Shown here: in pieces, positions 46,502 through 57,607 of the stretch
How the letters are laid out: the number at the start of each line of letters is the position of its first letter
Position numbering within the stretch: position 1 is the first letter of the stretch
Assembly: GCF_013155375.1 (NCBI RefSeq)
Contig: NZ_JABJQY010000002.1
Span: 124,001-188,000, forward strand
Source: Nocardioides sp. zg-1308
GTDB taxonomy: Bacteria; Actinomycetota; Actinomycetes; Propionibacteriales; Nocardioidaceae
Reading direction: 5' to 3'
DNA: 64,000 nucleotides
Translations under genes and position numbers: made by a program
The notes under the pieces: model-generated
What the model saw: the letters and a program-made list of their open reading frames with translations, nothing else
Databases searched by the model: none
What the model was told of the DNA's origin: nothing

Positions 46502-47263
46502 ATGGACACCGCCACCCGCGCCACGACCCTGCTCGAGCTGCACCACACCGGCACCACGCTGGTGCTCCCCAACGTCTGGGACGCCTGGTCCGCCCGGTCC
46601 GTCGCCGACGCGGGGTTCACCGCGCTGAGCATCGGCAGCCACCCGCTCGCCGACTCCCGCGGCCAGGGCGACAACGAGGACATGTCGATCGACGACGCCC
46701 TCGACGGCGTACGCCGCATCTGCTCCGCCGTGCCCGACGTGCCCGTGACCGCCGACATGGAGGCCGGCTACGGCGCGGCACCGGCGGAGCTGGTCGAGCG
46801 CCTGCTGGAGGCCGGCGCGGTGGGGCTCAACATCGAGGACACCGTGCACTCCGAGGGCGGTCGGATGCGCTCGGTCGCCGAGCACGCCGACTACATCGGC
46901 GGGCTCCGCCAGGCGGCCGACGCGGCGGGCGTCGACCTCGTCGTCAACGCCCGCACCGACGTCTTCCTGAAGAAGGATCGGTTCGAGGACCCCGTCGGCG
47001 AGGCCGTCGCCCGCCTCCGTGCGTGCGAGGAGGCGGGCGCCCGCTGCGTCTACCCGGTCGGCGTGCCCGACGCGGCGACCCTCCAGGCGGTGCTGGACGC
47101 GGTCTCCGGTCCGGTCAACGTCATCGCCAACCCGCGCACCGGATCCGCCGCCGGGTCGCTGGAGGACCTCCAGGTGATGGGCGTGCACCGGGTGACGTTC
47201 GGTCCCAAGCTGATGCAGGAGCTCGCCCAGGACCTGGTCACGCTGGTCGCTCCCTGGCGCTGA
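46502..47263 (+). CDS. Isocitrate lyase/PEP mutase-family enzyme
   Basis: The 253-residue TIM-barrel protein matches this superfamily: LVLPNVWDAWSARSVADAGF, TADMEAGYG (metal-binding Asp/Glu), GAVGLNIEDTVH and NARTDVFL. Characterised relatives include carboxyvinyl-carboxyphosphonate phosphorylmutase, oxaloacetate decarboxylase-like and 2-methylisocitrate lyase-like enzymes. It lacks the KKCGH lyase loop, so isocitrate lyase activity is unlikely. Substrate unknown. Confidence 0.85.
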   Translation: MDTATRATTLLELHHTGTTLVLPNVWDAWSARSVADAGFTALSIGSHPLADSRGQGDNEDMSIDDALDGVRRICSAVPDVPVTADMEAGYGAAPAELVERLLEAGAVGLNIEDTVHSEGGRMRSVAEHADYIGGLRQAADAAGVDLVVNARTDVFLKKDRFEDPVGEAVARLRACEEAGARCVYPVGVPDAATLQAVLDAVSGPVNVIANPRTGSAAGSLEDLQVMGVHRVTFGPKLMQELAQDLVTLVAPWR

Positions 47264-47267
47264 CGGG

Positions 47268-49574
47268 TCAGCCGACCAGCTCGGGCTCGCGCTCGTCGCG
47301 CCACTGCGCGGACGCGTGGCCGCGCTCCAGCGACTCGCCCTCGACGTCGATGACGGGCAGGACCCGGTCGAGCCAGCGCGGCAGCCACCAGGCCTTCTCG
47401 CCGAGCAGATAGAGCAGCGCCGGGACGAGCACCATCCGCACGACGAAGGCGTCGAAGAGCACCGCCACGGCGAGCGCGAACCCCATCGACTTGATGATCG
47501 GCTCGTCGGTGAGCATGAAGGCCGCGAAGACCGAGGTCATGATCACGGCGGCCGCCGCGACGACGCGTGCGGAGTTGCGGAAGCCGTCGACCACCGCCTC
47601 GCGCGGCGAGGCACCGTGGACGTGCGCCTCGCGGATCCGGGTGACGAGGAAGACCTGGTAGTCCATCGCGAGCCCGAACACCACGCCGATCAGGAAGATC
47701 GGCATGAACGACACGAGCGGCGCGCCCTCGACGAGGCCGAACATGCCCTCCTGGAAGACCAGCACGGTGGCCCCGAGCGTGGCCAGCACGGAGAGCAGGA
47801 AGCCCAAGGTGGCGGTCAGCGGCACGAGGATCGACCGGAAGACGAGCATGAGGAGCAGGAAGGCGAGCCCGATGACGACCGTCAGGTAGACCGGGAGCGC
47901 GTCGGCGAGCTTCTCCGAGACGTCGGCCTGGATGGCGGTGATCCCGGTGACGCCGGTGGTCGTGCCCGTCGCGGACTCGAGGGCGGGCTGGCCGTCGCGC
48001 AGGGCGTGCAGCAGGTCCTCGGTGGCAACGTCGTCGGCGCCGGTGGAGGGCGTCACCAGCACCTGGGCACCGGTGCCGTCCTCGTTGGTGGCGACGACCT
48101 GGGCGTTGACGACGCCGTCCTGGCCGGCCGCCCAGTCGACGACCTCGCCGAACGCGGCCTCGCGGTCCGGCTCGGCGACGTCGCGCGCGTCCACCACCAC
48201 GACGAGCGGACCCTGGCGACCCGGGCCGAAGCCCTGGGCGACCAGGTCGGCGGCGCGGCGCTGGGTGGTCTCGGGTGAGGCCGTGGAGTCCGTCGGGAAC
48301 GCCAGGTGCAGGTCCTTGACGGGTACAGCGAGCGCGCCGAGGCCGACGACGACGAGCAGGATCGCCGCCACGGGCGCACGACCGACGAGCCTGGCCCAGC
48401 GCACGCCGTTGTTGAGCACGCGACCGCGCTCGTCGCGCTGCGGGCGGTAGCGGCGGATGCGTCCGCCGAACGCCCACGACTTCACCATGCCGAGCACGGC
48501 GGGGAGCAGGGTCAGCGCGACCAGCACGGCGACCAGCACCGTGCCGGCGGCGGCGAGGCCCATGGTGGTGAGGAACGGGATGCCGACGACCGAGAGCGCG
48601 GCGAGCGCGATGAGGACCGTCAGTCCGGCGAACACGACGGCCGACCCGGCGGTGCCGGTCGCGATGCCCATCGCCTCCGCACGGTCGTCGGTGTGCTCGA
48701 GCTCGCTGCGGTAGCGGGCGAGGATGAACAGCGCGTAGTCGATGCCGACGGCGAGGCCGATCATGCTGGCCAGGATCGGCGTGCTGGAGCCGATGTCGAA
48801 GAACGCGGTCGACCCGACGACGCCGAGCAGGCCGGTGCCGAGGCCGATGAGGGCGGTGATGATCGGGATGCCGGCGGCGACGACGGAGCCGAAGACGATG
48901 AGCAGCACGATGATCGCGACGCCGATGCCGATGAGCTCGGCGGAGGCGCCCTCGGGCATGGAGACCAGGCCCGAGCCGTTGACCTCCGCGGTGAGGCCGC
49001 CGGCGTCGGCCTCGGCGACCACGTCCTTGATGGCCTCGACGGTCGCCGGCTCCACGTCCGTGACGGTGTCGACGTCGAGGACGTAGCTGATGGTGCCGGT
49101 CCGGCCGTCCTCGGACAGCGGGGAGAGCGCGGCGAAGTCCTCGCGGGCCGCCGCCTCGTCGCCGCCGGCCTCGACCACCGCGTCCACCATCTGCTGCTCC
49201 TGCCCCGCGGCGGCGGCCACCGGGTCGAGGATCGTCTCGGCGGCCGGTGCCTGCGGGGTGTCCGCGAGCTCGGCGACCAGCGCGGCCACGCGGTCGGCGT
49301 ACGGCTCCTCGTCGAGCGTGCTGCCCTCCGGCGCGGCCACGACGACCGTGATGCCCGCCTGGTCGAAGGCGTCGACGGCGTCGGGGAACAGCTCCTCCTG
49401 CAGGTCGGCGGCCTCCTCCGACTCGATGCCGGGGATGGAGAAGGCGTCGGTCATCGGCTGGCTGATCGCGGTGGCGGTGAAGCCGACCGCGACGAGCGCG
49501 ACGAGCCAGGCGGCGACGAAGACGTACCAGCGGCGGTAGGCCGTGCGGCCGAGGCGGAACAGGAGGCGGGCCAT
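47268..49574 (-). CDS. MMPL/RND-family transporter
   Basis: The 768-residue protein has the MMPL plan: one N-terminal helix, a large extracytoplasmic loop (about 35-180), five or six helices with GIDYALFILARYRSEL, a second loop (about 400-540), and a last helix set with FGLAMDYQVFLVTRIREAH. The two GxDY/GxAMDY motifs are the proton-relay positions. It probably exports a lipid or drug. A TetR gene lies 65 nt upstream on the same strand, so the regulator and pump form one operon. Confidence 0.92.
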   Translation of the reverse strand: MARLLFRLGRTAYRRWYVFVAAWLVALVAVGFTATAISQPMTDAFSIPGIESEEAADLQEELFPDAVDAFDQAGITVVVAAPEGSTLDEEPYADRVAALVAELADTPQAPAAETILDPVAAAAGQEQQMVDAVVEAGGDEAAAREDFAALSPLSEDGRTGTISYVLDVDTVTDVEPATVEAIKDVVAEADAGGLTAEVNGSGLVSMPEGASAELIGIGVAIIVLLIVFGSVVAAGIPIITALIGLGTGLLGVVGSTAFFDIGSSTPILASMIGLAVGIDYALFILARYRSELEHTDDRAEAMGIATGTAGSAVVFAGLTVLIALAALSVVGIPFLTTMGLAAAGTVLVAVLVALTLLPAVLGMVKSWAFGGRIRRYRPQRDERGRVLNNGVRWARLVGRAPVAAILLVVVGLGALAVPVKDLHLAFPTDSTASPETTQRRAADLVAQGFGPGRQGPLVVVVDARDVAEPDREAAFGEVVDWAAGQDGVVNAQVVATNEDGTGAQVLVTPSTGADDVATEDLLHALRDGQPALESATGTTTGVTGITAIQADVSEKLADALPVYLTVVIGLAFLLLMLVFRSILVPLTATLGFLLSVLATLGATVLVFQEGMFGLVEGAPLVSFMPIFLIGVVFGLAMDYQVFLVTRIREAHVHGASPREAVVDGFRNSARVVAAAAVIMTSVFAAFMLTDEPIIKSMGFALAVAVLFDAFVVRMVLVPALLYLLGEKAWWLPRWLDRVLPVIDVEGESLERGHASAQWRDEREPELVG

Positions 49575-49639
49575 GGGGCTGCTTTCTGGGAGGTGAACGT
49601 GGTGCGGTGGGTGTGGCGGCGGGGGGTTCGGGGGCGTCG

Positions 49640-50227
49640 TCAGCCGAAGAGGCGGCGGACGGTGGCGATGCCGGAGACGATGAGCCCGGCGAAGTCCTGC
49701 TCGGGGTCGTCGATGAAGGCGGTGACCGCGGCCTCGGTGACGCCGCCGAGGACCGCGACGGCGAGGTGCACGTCGCGCGCGGGCAGGTCGCCGCCCGGGC
49801 GCTGGACGGCGGCCTCGACCAGGCGCTCGACGAGCCGGCGCATCCGGTCCTTGAGCGTGAGCAGCAGGACCGGATTGGCGTGCACGATGCGGTCGAACCG
49901 CCGGAGCACCTCGCGGTCGACGTCCTCGTTCTCGAGGATCGCCAGCAGCAGGGCCTGCAGGTCCTCGATCAGGTCGCCGGTCGGGCCGCCGGTGCGGAAC
50001 GTCTCCAGCGCGTCCGGGTCGATGACGACGTCCGGGCCGAGCACCGCGTCGACCTTGCTCGGGAAGTAGTTGAACAGGGTGCGGCGCGAGACGTCGGCGG
50101 CCAGGGCGAGGTCGTTCATCGTGAAGCCATCGATGCTGCCGTGCTCGTCGGCGAGCCGCTGGGCGGCGTCGACGATGCGCAGCTCGGTCGTCCGCCGACC
50201 GCGGCGGTGGATTGCACTATCGGGCAC
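49640..50227 (-). CDS. TetR-family regulator
   Basis: The 195-residue protein has the TetR HTH (about 15-62; RIVDAAQRLADEHGSIDGFT, MNDLALAADVSRRTLFNYFP) and a helical ligand-binding C-terminus. It starts with GTG at 50227, right beside an 8-bp inverted repeat that is its likely operator. It is the first gene of a two-gene unit with the MMPL pump, so it probably represses both until the pump substrate binds. Confidence 0.9.
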   Translation of the reverse strand: MPDSAIHRRGRRTTELRIVDAAQRLADEHGSIDGFTMNDLALAADVSRRTLFNYFPSKVDAVLGPDVVIDPDALETFRTGGPTGDLIEDLQALLLAILENEDVDREVLRRFDRIVHANPVLLLTLKDRMRRLVERLVEAAVQRPGGDLPARDVHLAVAVLGGVTEAAVTAFIDDPEQDFAGLIVSGIATVRRLFG

Positions 50228-50247
50228 AGAGTGCAGTTTTGCACTCT
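50228..50247 (-). promoter_or_regulatory. TetR operator candidate
   Basis: agagtgca-gttt-tgcactct is a perfect 8-bp inverted repeat with a 4-bp spacer, directly before the TetR start codon. Further tgcac half-sites occur at about 50212 and 50256. AT content is higher than in the surrounding sequence, as expected for a promoter. Confidence 0.7.
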
Positions 50248-50288
50248 AGGCCGAATGGTGCAAAAACGGCGCCGCTGTCGGCCCCCGG

Positions 50289-51338
50289 TCAGGCCACGAC
50301 GAGCACCGGCGCGGGCGCGACCTCGAGCCGCACCCGGTCCCCCGGCTCGAGGCGCAGCGCTTCGGAGCTGGCGAGCTGGGACACCACGTCGGTGCCGTCG
50401 GCGAGCGTGCACGTCACCCGCGACAGGGGCCCGAGGAACATGACGGTCGCGACGGTGGCCGGACCGGCCGGGTCCGCGACCACCGAGACCGACTCGGGGC
50501 GGACGAGTGCGACGCCCTCCCCCGTCGCCGACCCGGGGAGCACGGGCACGTCGCGGCCGAGGACGGAGGCCACCTCGCCGGTGACGCGGGCCGGCACCCG
50601 GTTGCTGAGGCCGACGAACTCCCCCACGAACCGGCTGGCCGGCGCGGAGTAGAGCTCGGCCGGGGGGGCAAGCTGCTCGAGACGACCGGCGTTCATCACG
50701 CCGACCCGGTCGGCGACGGCCAGCGCCTCCTCCTGGTCGTGCGTGACGAAGAGGGTCGTCGTGCCGACCTCGATCTGGACGCGGCGGATCTCGTCGCGCA
50801 GCTGCACGCGGACCTTCGCGTCGAGCGCCGACAGCGGCTCGTCGAGCAGCAGCACCGACGGCTCGATCGCGAGGGCGCGGGCGAGGGCGACGCGTTGCTG
50901 CTGGCCGCCGGAGAGCTGGTGCGCGTAGCGGTCGGCGTGCTCGCCGAGCCCGACGAGGTCGAGCATGTCGCCCGCGCGCCGGCGTCGCGCCGCACCGTCG
51001 CGGCCGCGCAGCTTGAGGCCGAAGGCGACGTTGTCGATCACCGTCATGTGCGGGAACAGGCTGTAGGCCTGGAAGACCATGCCCATGTCGCGCTTGTTGG
51101 CCGGCACCCGCGTCAGGTCCTTGCCGCCCACGGCGACGGTGCCGGAGGTGGCCCGGTCGAGACCGGCCAGGATCCGCAGGGCGGTGGTCTTGCCGCAGCC
51201 GGACGGGCCGAGCAGGGCGACCAGCTCGCCGGGGTCGAGGTGCAGCGTGAGCCCGTCGAGGGCGCGCACCGACCCGTAGACGCGGGTGAGGTCGGACAGC
51301 TCGACGGCGAGACCGCCCGCGATCCTCTGGTCGGTCAT
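50289..51338 (-). CDS. ABC transporter ATPase (PotA/FbpC type)
   Basis: The 349-residue protein has Walker A GPSGCGKTTALRILAG, signature QLSGGQQQRVALARAL, Walker B VLLLDEPLSALDAK and a C-terminal TOBE domain (about 270-345). It is the ATPase of the importer encoded at 51335-54119; its start overlaps the permease stop by ATGA. This ATPase type serves iron, polyamine, thiamine or phosphonate importers. Confidence 0.9.
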   Translation of the reverse strand: MTDQRIAGGLAVELSDLTRVYGSVRALDGLTLHLDPGELVALLGPSGCGKTTALRILAGLDRATSGTVAVGGKDLTRVPANKRDMGMVFQAYSLFPHMTVIDNVAFGLKLRGRDGAARRRRAGDMLDLVGLGEHADRYAHQLSGGQQQRVALARALAIEPSVLLLDEPLSALDAKVRVQLRDEIRRVQIEVGTTTLFVTHDQEEALAVADRVGVMNAGRLEQLAPPAELYSAPASRFVGEFVGLSNRVPARVTGEVASVLGRDVPVLPGSATGEGVALVRPESVSVVADPAGPATVATVMFLGPLSRVTCTLADGTDVVSQLASSEALRLEPGDRVRLEVAPAPVLVVA

Positions 51339-52123
51339 GACGAAGCTCCTTGCTTGTGCCGGTCACGGCTGAGGAAGGTGAGGCCCACGAGCAGCACCGC
51401 GACGAGGATCATCGAGGCGAGCGCCGCGGCCATCGCGGCGGGTCCGTTGGTCTTGTAGAGCGCTGCCATCGCGACCGGCAGGGTGTCGAAGTGCAGCAGC
51501 GAGGCGAAGACGTACTCGCCGAGCACGAGGGCCACGGCGATGAACGCCGCACCCAGGATGCCGCCGGTGATGTTGGGCATGATGATCCGCACGATCACGG
51601 TGAACCAGCCCGCGCCGAGCGACCGGGCCGCCTCCGACAGCGTCGCGGCGTCGACGGCCGAGAGCGAGGCGTCGACGGCGCGGAAGGAGTAGGGCAGCAC
51701 CAGCACGACGTAGGCGAAGGTCAGCACCAGGGCGTTGTCGCCGAGCAGGTAGGTCACCCAGGAGTAGACGTTGGTGATGCCGACGACGATCACCAGCGCG
51801 GGGATCGTGAGCGGCAGCAGGCACAGGAACTCGATGAGCTTCTTGGCCCGCGGGACGCGCAGCCGCACCCACACCATCGTCGGCACCAGCAGGGCGACCA
51901 TCAGCACCACGGTGAAGAGCGCTAGCAGCAGCGAGGCGACGATCGAGGACCGGAGGTCCTCGTCGGTGACCATGAAGGCCCAGTTGTCCCAGGTGCGGCC
52001 GGGCGCGCTGCCCCGGACCTGGGTGGAGAAGTCGAACATCGCCAGCAGGGGGACGAAGAAGTAGGCCGCGAACGCCAGCAGCAGCAGCGCCCGGACGACC
52101 CGGAAGACCGGTGAGGGCGTCAT
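51335..52123 (-). CDS. ABC transporter permease 2
   Basis: The 262-residue protein has six membrane helices and the PotC/FbpB-type docking loop (LSEAARSLGAGWFTVIVRII). The ATG at 52123 overlaps the first permease gene by 4 nt. The frame upstream to 52627 is a shadow. Confidence 0.9.
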   Translation of the reverse strand: MTPSPVFRVVRALLLLAFAAYFFVPLLAMFDFSTQVRGSAPGRTWDNWAFMVTDEDLRSSIVASLLLALFTVVLMVALLVPTMVWVRLRVPRAKKLIEFLCLLPLTIPALVIVVGITNVYSWVTYLLGDNALVLTFAYVVLVLPYSFRAVDASLSAVDAATLSEAARSLGAGWFTVIVRIIMPNITGGILGAAFIAVALVLGEYVFASLLHFDTLPVAMAALYKTNGPAAMAAALASMILVAVLLVGLTFLSRDRHKQGASS

Positions 52124-52998
52124 CGCATCCACCTCGACGTACGCCGCAGGAGCAGGTTGTAGGCCACCATCACCAGCGTCACCACGACGATCATCTCCAG
52201 CGCCAGCGCGAAGCCGACGTTGGCCTGGCCGAGGAGGACCTCGCTGGTGATGGCCTGGCGGATCATGAGCGGCACGATCGGCTGGCCCTGGCTGACCAGC
52301 ACGGCCGCGGTGGCATAGGCGGCGAACGCGTTGGCGAAGAGCAGCAGCAGCGCGCCGAGGAAGGCCGGCGTCAGCAGCGGCAGCGCGACGTGGCGCCAGT
52401 AGGACCACGTGGACGCCCCGAGGTTGACCGCCGCCTCGCGCCACTGCGGGCGCAGGCCCTCGAAGGCCGGGGCGAAGACGATCACCATGAGCGGGATCTG
52501 GAAGTAGGCGTAGACGACCACCAGGCCTGGCAGCCCGAAGAGCCACCCCGAGCCGTAGAGGTCCGCCCCGAACAGGTCCCCCGCAGCCTTGGTCATCACG
52601 CCGACCGGGCCGATGGTCGCGATCCACGCGAAGGCCAGCACGACGCCACCGAACTGGGCGAGCACGCCGCTCACCGCGAGGGTGGCGCGCCGCATGAGGC
52701 TGCTCGGCGGCATCGAGACGATGAGGTAGGCGAGCAGCGCGCCGAGCACGGCGCCGATGAGGGCGGTCGACGCCGAGAGGACCAACGACCCGCGCAGCGC
52801 CGAGAGGGCGGCCTCGCTGGTCAGCGCGTCGAGGTTGCCGAGGGTGAACCGGCCGTCCTCGTCCTGGAACGCACCGACGACGACGGTCAGCGTCGGGACG
52901 ACGAGGAAGACCAGGACGAAGAGGAGGAACGGCAGGAGCGGGAGGGCCGGGCCGACGGCGGACCGCCGGCCCGGACTCCCACTGGTGGTCGTGCTCAG
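52120..52998 (-). CDS. ABC transporter permease 1 (probable CTG start)
   Basis: The protein has six membrane helices and the docking loop EAAVNLGASTWSYWRHVALP, the PotB-type partner of the next permease. In this frame no ATG, GTG or TTG lies at the expected position. A CTG at 52998 overlaps the binding-protein stop as CTGA, with AAGG eight nucleotides upstream, and gives 292 residues starting LSTTTSGSPG. Longer starts up to 53103 would run deep into the upstream gene. Confidence 0.82.
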   Translation of the reverse strand: MSTTTSGSPGRRSAVGPALPLLPFLLFVLVFLVVPTLTVVVGAFQDEDGRFTLGNLDALTSEAALSALRGSLVLSASTALIGAVLGALLAYLIVSMPPSSLMRRATLAVSGVLAQFGGVVLAFAWIATIGPVGVMTKAAGDLFGADLYGSGWLFGLPGLVVVYAYFQIPLMVIVFAPAFEGLRPQWREAAVNLGASTWSYWRHVALPLLTPAFLGALLLLFANAFAAYATAAVLVSQGQPIVPLMIRQAITSEVLLGQANVGFALALEMIVVVTLVMVAYNLLLRRTSRWMR

Positions 52999-54119
52999 CG
53001 GATGGCCTTGGACCAGTTCGCCGCGAGGTACTCCCCGGCGGTCACCGTCTGCTCGTCGGTCGGGATGACCGGCTCGCCGGTCACCTCGGGCAGGGCGCCC
53101 CACAGCTCCTCGTCGATGGTGCCGGCCTCGGCCATCGCGTCACCGCGGACCGGACGGGCGCCACCCTTGAGCCAGAGGTTCTGGCCCTCGTCGCTGTAGA
53201 GGAACTCCTGCCACAGGCGTGCGGCGGCCGGGTGCGGCGCGTCGGCGTTGATCGCCTGGAAGTAGTAGCCGGCCACGACGGCCTCCTCCGGGACGACCGT
53301 CTTCCACGTGTCGACGTTGGCGGCCGCGGCGGCACCGAGGTAGTCCCAGTCGATGACGACGGGGGTGGTGCCCTGCTCGATGGTGGTCGAGTCGGGGTCG
53401 ACGGTGAGGAAGTTGCCGGCCTCCTTGAGCTGGGTGAAGAAGTCGACGCCGGGGGCGACGTCGTCGGCCGACCCGCCGTTGGCGATCGAGGCCATCACCA
53501 CGCCGCTGAACGCCGCGCCGGCCTGGGTCGGGTCACCGTTGAGCGCGACCTTGCCCTTGAACTCCGGCCCGAGCAGGTCCTTCACCGACGTGACGTCCGG
53601 GACGACCGCGGAGTCGTAGCCGATCGACATGTAGCCGCCGTAGTCGTTGACCCAGGCGCCGTCCGGGTCCTTGAACTCGTCGGGGATGTCGTCCCAGGTC
53701 TCCACCTGGTAGGGCGCGAACATGTCGGTGTTGGCGAGCGCGACCGACTGGCCGAGGTCGAAGACGTCGGGGGCGCGGTCGGTGCCCTGGAGGTCGTTGG
53801 CGGCGTTGATCTCGTCCTGCGAGGCGGCGTCGGGCTGGTCGGAGTTGACCTCGATGTCGTACTTCTCCTCGAAGGTGGAGATCACCTCGCCGTAGTTGGC
53901 CCAGTCGGGCGGCAGGGCGATGACGTTGAGCTCGCCCTCCTCCTGCGCGGCCGTGACGAGCTCCTCCAGGCCGCCGAAGTCCTCGGCGGAGGTCGCGGCG
54001 GCGGCGTCGACGCCGCTCTCGGTGGTGGTGTCCGCCTCCTTCTCGGGGGCGGCGCAGCCGGCGGCCGCGGCGAGCGTGGCCATCGCGGCGAGGGATACGA
54101 GCGTCTTGCGGGTGTTCAC
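52995..54119 (-). CDS. ABC transporter binding lipoprotein (iron/polyamine/phosphonate type)
   Basis: The 374-residue protein has a lipoprotein signal ending AAAAGCAAPE and a class of periplasmic binding fold seen in Fe3+, polyamine and 2-aminoethylphosphonate systems (LNVIALPPDWANYGEVISTF, NDYGGYMSIGYDSAVV, NGDPTQAGAAFSGV). It heads a four-gene unit with two permeases and an ATPase. No ferric-binding tyrosine pair is evident from inspection, so substrate stays open. Confidence 0.85.
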   Translation of the reverse strand: MNTRKTLVSLAAMATLAAAAGCAAPEKEADTTTESGVDAAAATSAEDFGGLEELVTAAQEEGELNVIALPPDWANYGEVISTFEEKYDIEVNSDQPDAASQDEINAANDLQGTDRAPDVFDLGQSVALANTDMFAPYQVETWDDIPDEFKDPDGAWVNDYGGYMSIGYDSAVVPDVTSVKDLLGPEFKGKVALNGDPTQAGAAFSGVVMASIANGGSADDVAPGVDFFTQLKEAGNFLTVDPDSTTIEQGTTPVVIDWDYLGAAAAANVDTWKTVVPEEAVVAGYYFQAINADAPHPAAARLWQEFLYSDEGQNLWLKGGARPVRGDAMAEAGTIDEELWGALPEVTGEPVIPTDEQTVTAGEYLAANWSKAIR

Positions 54120-54352
54120 GTGGACCTCCAGGAGAGCTTGTCCGAGATCGGCGGGGTGTGCCGGGCGGAGCCTCGTCGGTCCCGTCGGATCGGAGGCTAC
54201 TCCCGCATGGACGTCCCGCGTCCTGCCGATGAATCCCGGGTGCGCGCCGCAACTGCCCGCGCACGGCCCGCGCCTCGCGCTACGCTGCCGCCGCGCCGGT
54301 CGTCCCCGGTCGTCCGGGGCCCCGGCAGGGCCGACCTGCGGGGGTCCGTCTG

Positions 54353-54739
54353 ATGCGCATCGTCCTCTTCCTGGTGCCGATCGTGCTGGGCATCTACTGC
54401 CTCGTCGAGGCCATCTCGAGCCGCGACGACGAGGTGCGCCACCTGTCGAAGGTGTGGTGGATCGTGCTCATCCTGTTCTTCCCCTTCGTCGGCTCGGTCG
54501 CCTGGCTGGCGGCCGGCCGCCCGGTGCGCGCGGCGCGGCGGCCCGGTCCCCACGAGCGCAGCGCCACCGCGTTCCCGGAGTACGACCGCCCCGGCCGGTT
54601 CGCGGCCACCGACCCCGGCGCCGACGAGGAGTTCCTCAAGAAGGTCCGCGAGCGTGCCGAGGAGCAGCGCCGCAAGGCACGCGAGCAGGAGCGGCGCGGG
54701 CGTGAGGGCGACGCGGGCGAGGACGCCGGCCCGGAGTAG
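54353..54739 (+). CDS. PLDc_N domain membrane protein
   Basis: The 128-residue protein has a phospholipase-D-nuclease N-terminal type membrane module (about 1-60; two helices with [20 protein letters not shown] and [15 protein letters not shown]) and a charged Arg/Glu-rich helical tail (about 90-128) that may be coiled coil. It is common in actinobacteria. Function unknown. It precedes class I fumarase by 11 nt and may share its transcript. Confidence 0.85.
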   Translation: MRIVLFLVPIVLGIYCLVEAISSRDDEVRHLSKVWWIVLILFFPFVGSVAWLAAGRPVRAARRPGPHERSATAFPEYDRPGRFAATDPGADEEFLKKVRERAEEQRRKAREQERRGREGDAGEDAGPE

Positions 54740-54750
54740 CATCTGCGGCC

Positions 54751-56467
<1,717 letters not shown>

Positions 56468-56469
<2 letters not shown>

Positions 56470-56517
56470 CGTGTGACGATCCGGTCGCCCTGGCGACCAC
56501 ATCGCCACACGTCCCGG
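56468..56517. repeat. 50-bp hairpin repeat, copy 1
   Basis: This imperfect palindrome (two arms of about 21 nt around ct) starts inside the class I fumarase stop codon. It is identical over 50 nt to 57540-57589. It could end the fumarase transcript. Confidence 0.8.
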
Positions 56518-57539
56518 CTCCGGACCAGCCGCGCTGGCGCAGCGCCCGCTCGACCTGCGCGAAGAATTCGTCCGGCGCGACCCGCAACCCGAGCAGTGGC
56601 AGGCGCAGGACGACGTCGGAGGTGAGCGTCACCTCGTTCTGGCGGAGCGCGTCGGCGACCACCTGCGGTGCCCACAGGTGGTGGATCCCGTCGATCTCCA
56701 CGACCACTCCCCACTCCTCCCAGCAGACGTCGAGGTAGTAGCGCCCGTCCCTCCCCCTGCGGAGGACCTGTCGGGCGGGCCTCGGCAAACCACGCCGGCG
56801 ACACTCCGCCGCGAACTCCGCCTCGCTGATCGACCGCACGCCGTCGAGCAGGTCCAGCACGACGGCCTGCAGGAACCTGCGGCGCGCGTGGCGTCGGACG
56901 TCGAGGAGGGCCCGACCGATCCGGTCGGCCGTCGTGAGTCGCTGCTGGACCGGCATGGTCAACAGGAGCGCGGCCTGCTTGTCCGAGGCTGCCCACAGGG
57001 CCGCGTGGACGGCAGCGACCTCCGGACGTGCGCGCGGCACGCCGGAGGACACGACTGTGCGCGGGTCGTGGCGACGCGTACGGCGTACGAGCAGGCCGGG
57101 CGCCTTCCTGGACCTCGCGGTCGGCGGCACGCTGACGCGGACGGTGTCGCAGTCGAAGCCGGTCATCCCGCCGGCCGTGAGCGCGGACGCACCGTCGAGG
57201 TAGGCCTGCGGCCCGCCCTCGAGCACCGCCGCCCACCACGTCCCCTCCTCGGTGAGGGGACCGGTGTGAGTGGCGACCACCTGCGTGTGGACCCGCTGCC
57301 ACCGCCTCGCCCCGACCTGCGCCCGGACCTGCGAGCGCGTCAGCCCGAGCTCGTGCAGCTGCGCGAGGCCGAGCACGCCGCCCTGGTCGTCGGCGCGATG
57401 GAGGGCCCGCGACAGGAGGCGGGCACCTCTCGCTCGGGCGTCGAGTGGTCCGATGGCGTCGACCATGCCCTCAGGCTCCAGCCGCACTGGGGGCCCACAA
57501 CAGCCCCTGTCCTGCACCTGTGGAGAGGCGCTCGTCAAC

Positions 57540-57589
57540 GACGTGTGACGATCCGGTCGCCCTGGCGACCACATCGCCACACGTCCCGG
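57540..57589. repeat. 50-bp hairpin repeat, copy 2
   Basis: This copy has the same orientation as copy 1. It lies 18 nt after the stop of the minus-strand MerR gene and 73 nt before the AbiEi/DUF559-like start, so it could terminate the MerR transcript. Confidence 0.8.
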
Positions 57590-57607
57590 AGGCGGGACGA
57601 GCAGGGG

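Noticed and set aside
46502..47263. Isocitrate lyase
   Set aside because: The catalytic KKCGH loop is missing and the protein is half the usual length. It belongs to the broader PEP mutase/ICL superfamily.
54119..54200. Possible riboswitch upstream of the ABC binding protein
   Set aside because: I looked for the TPP pattern because of the transporter type, but the conserved blocks are absent.
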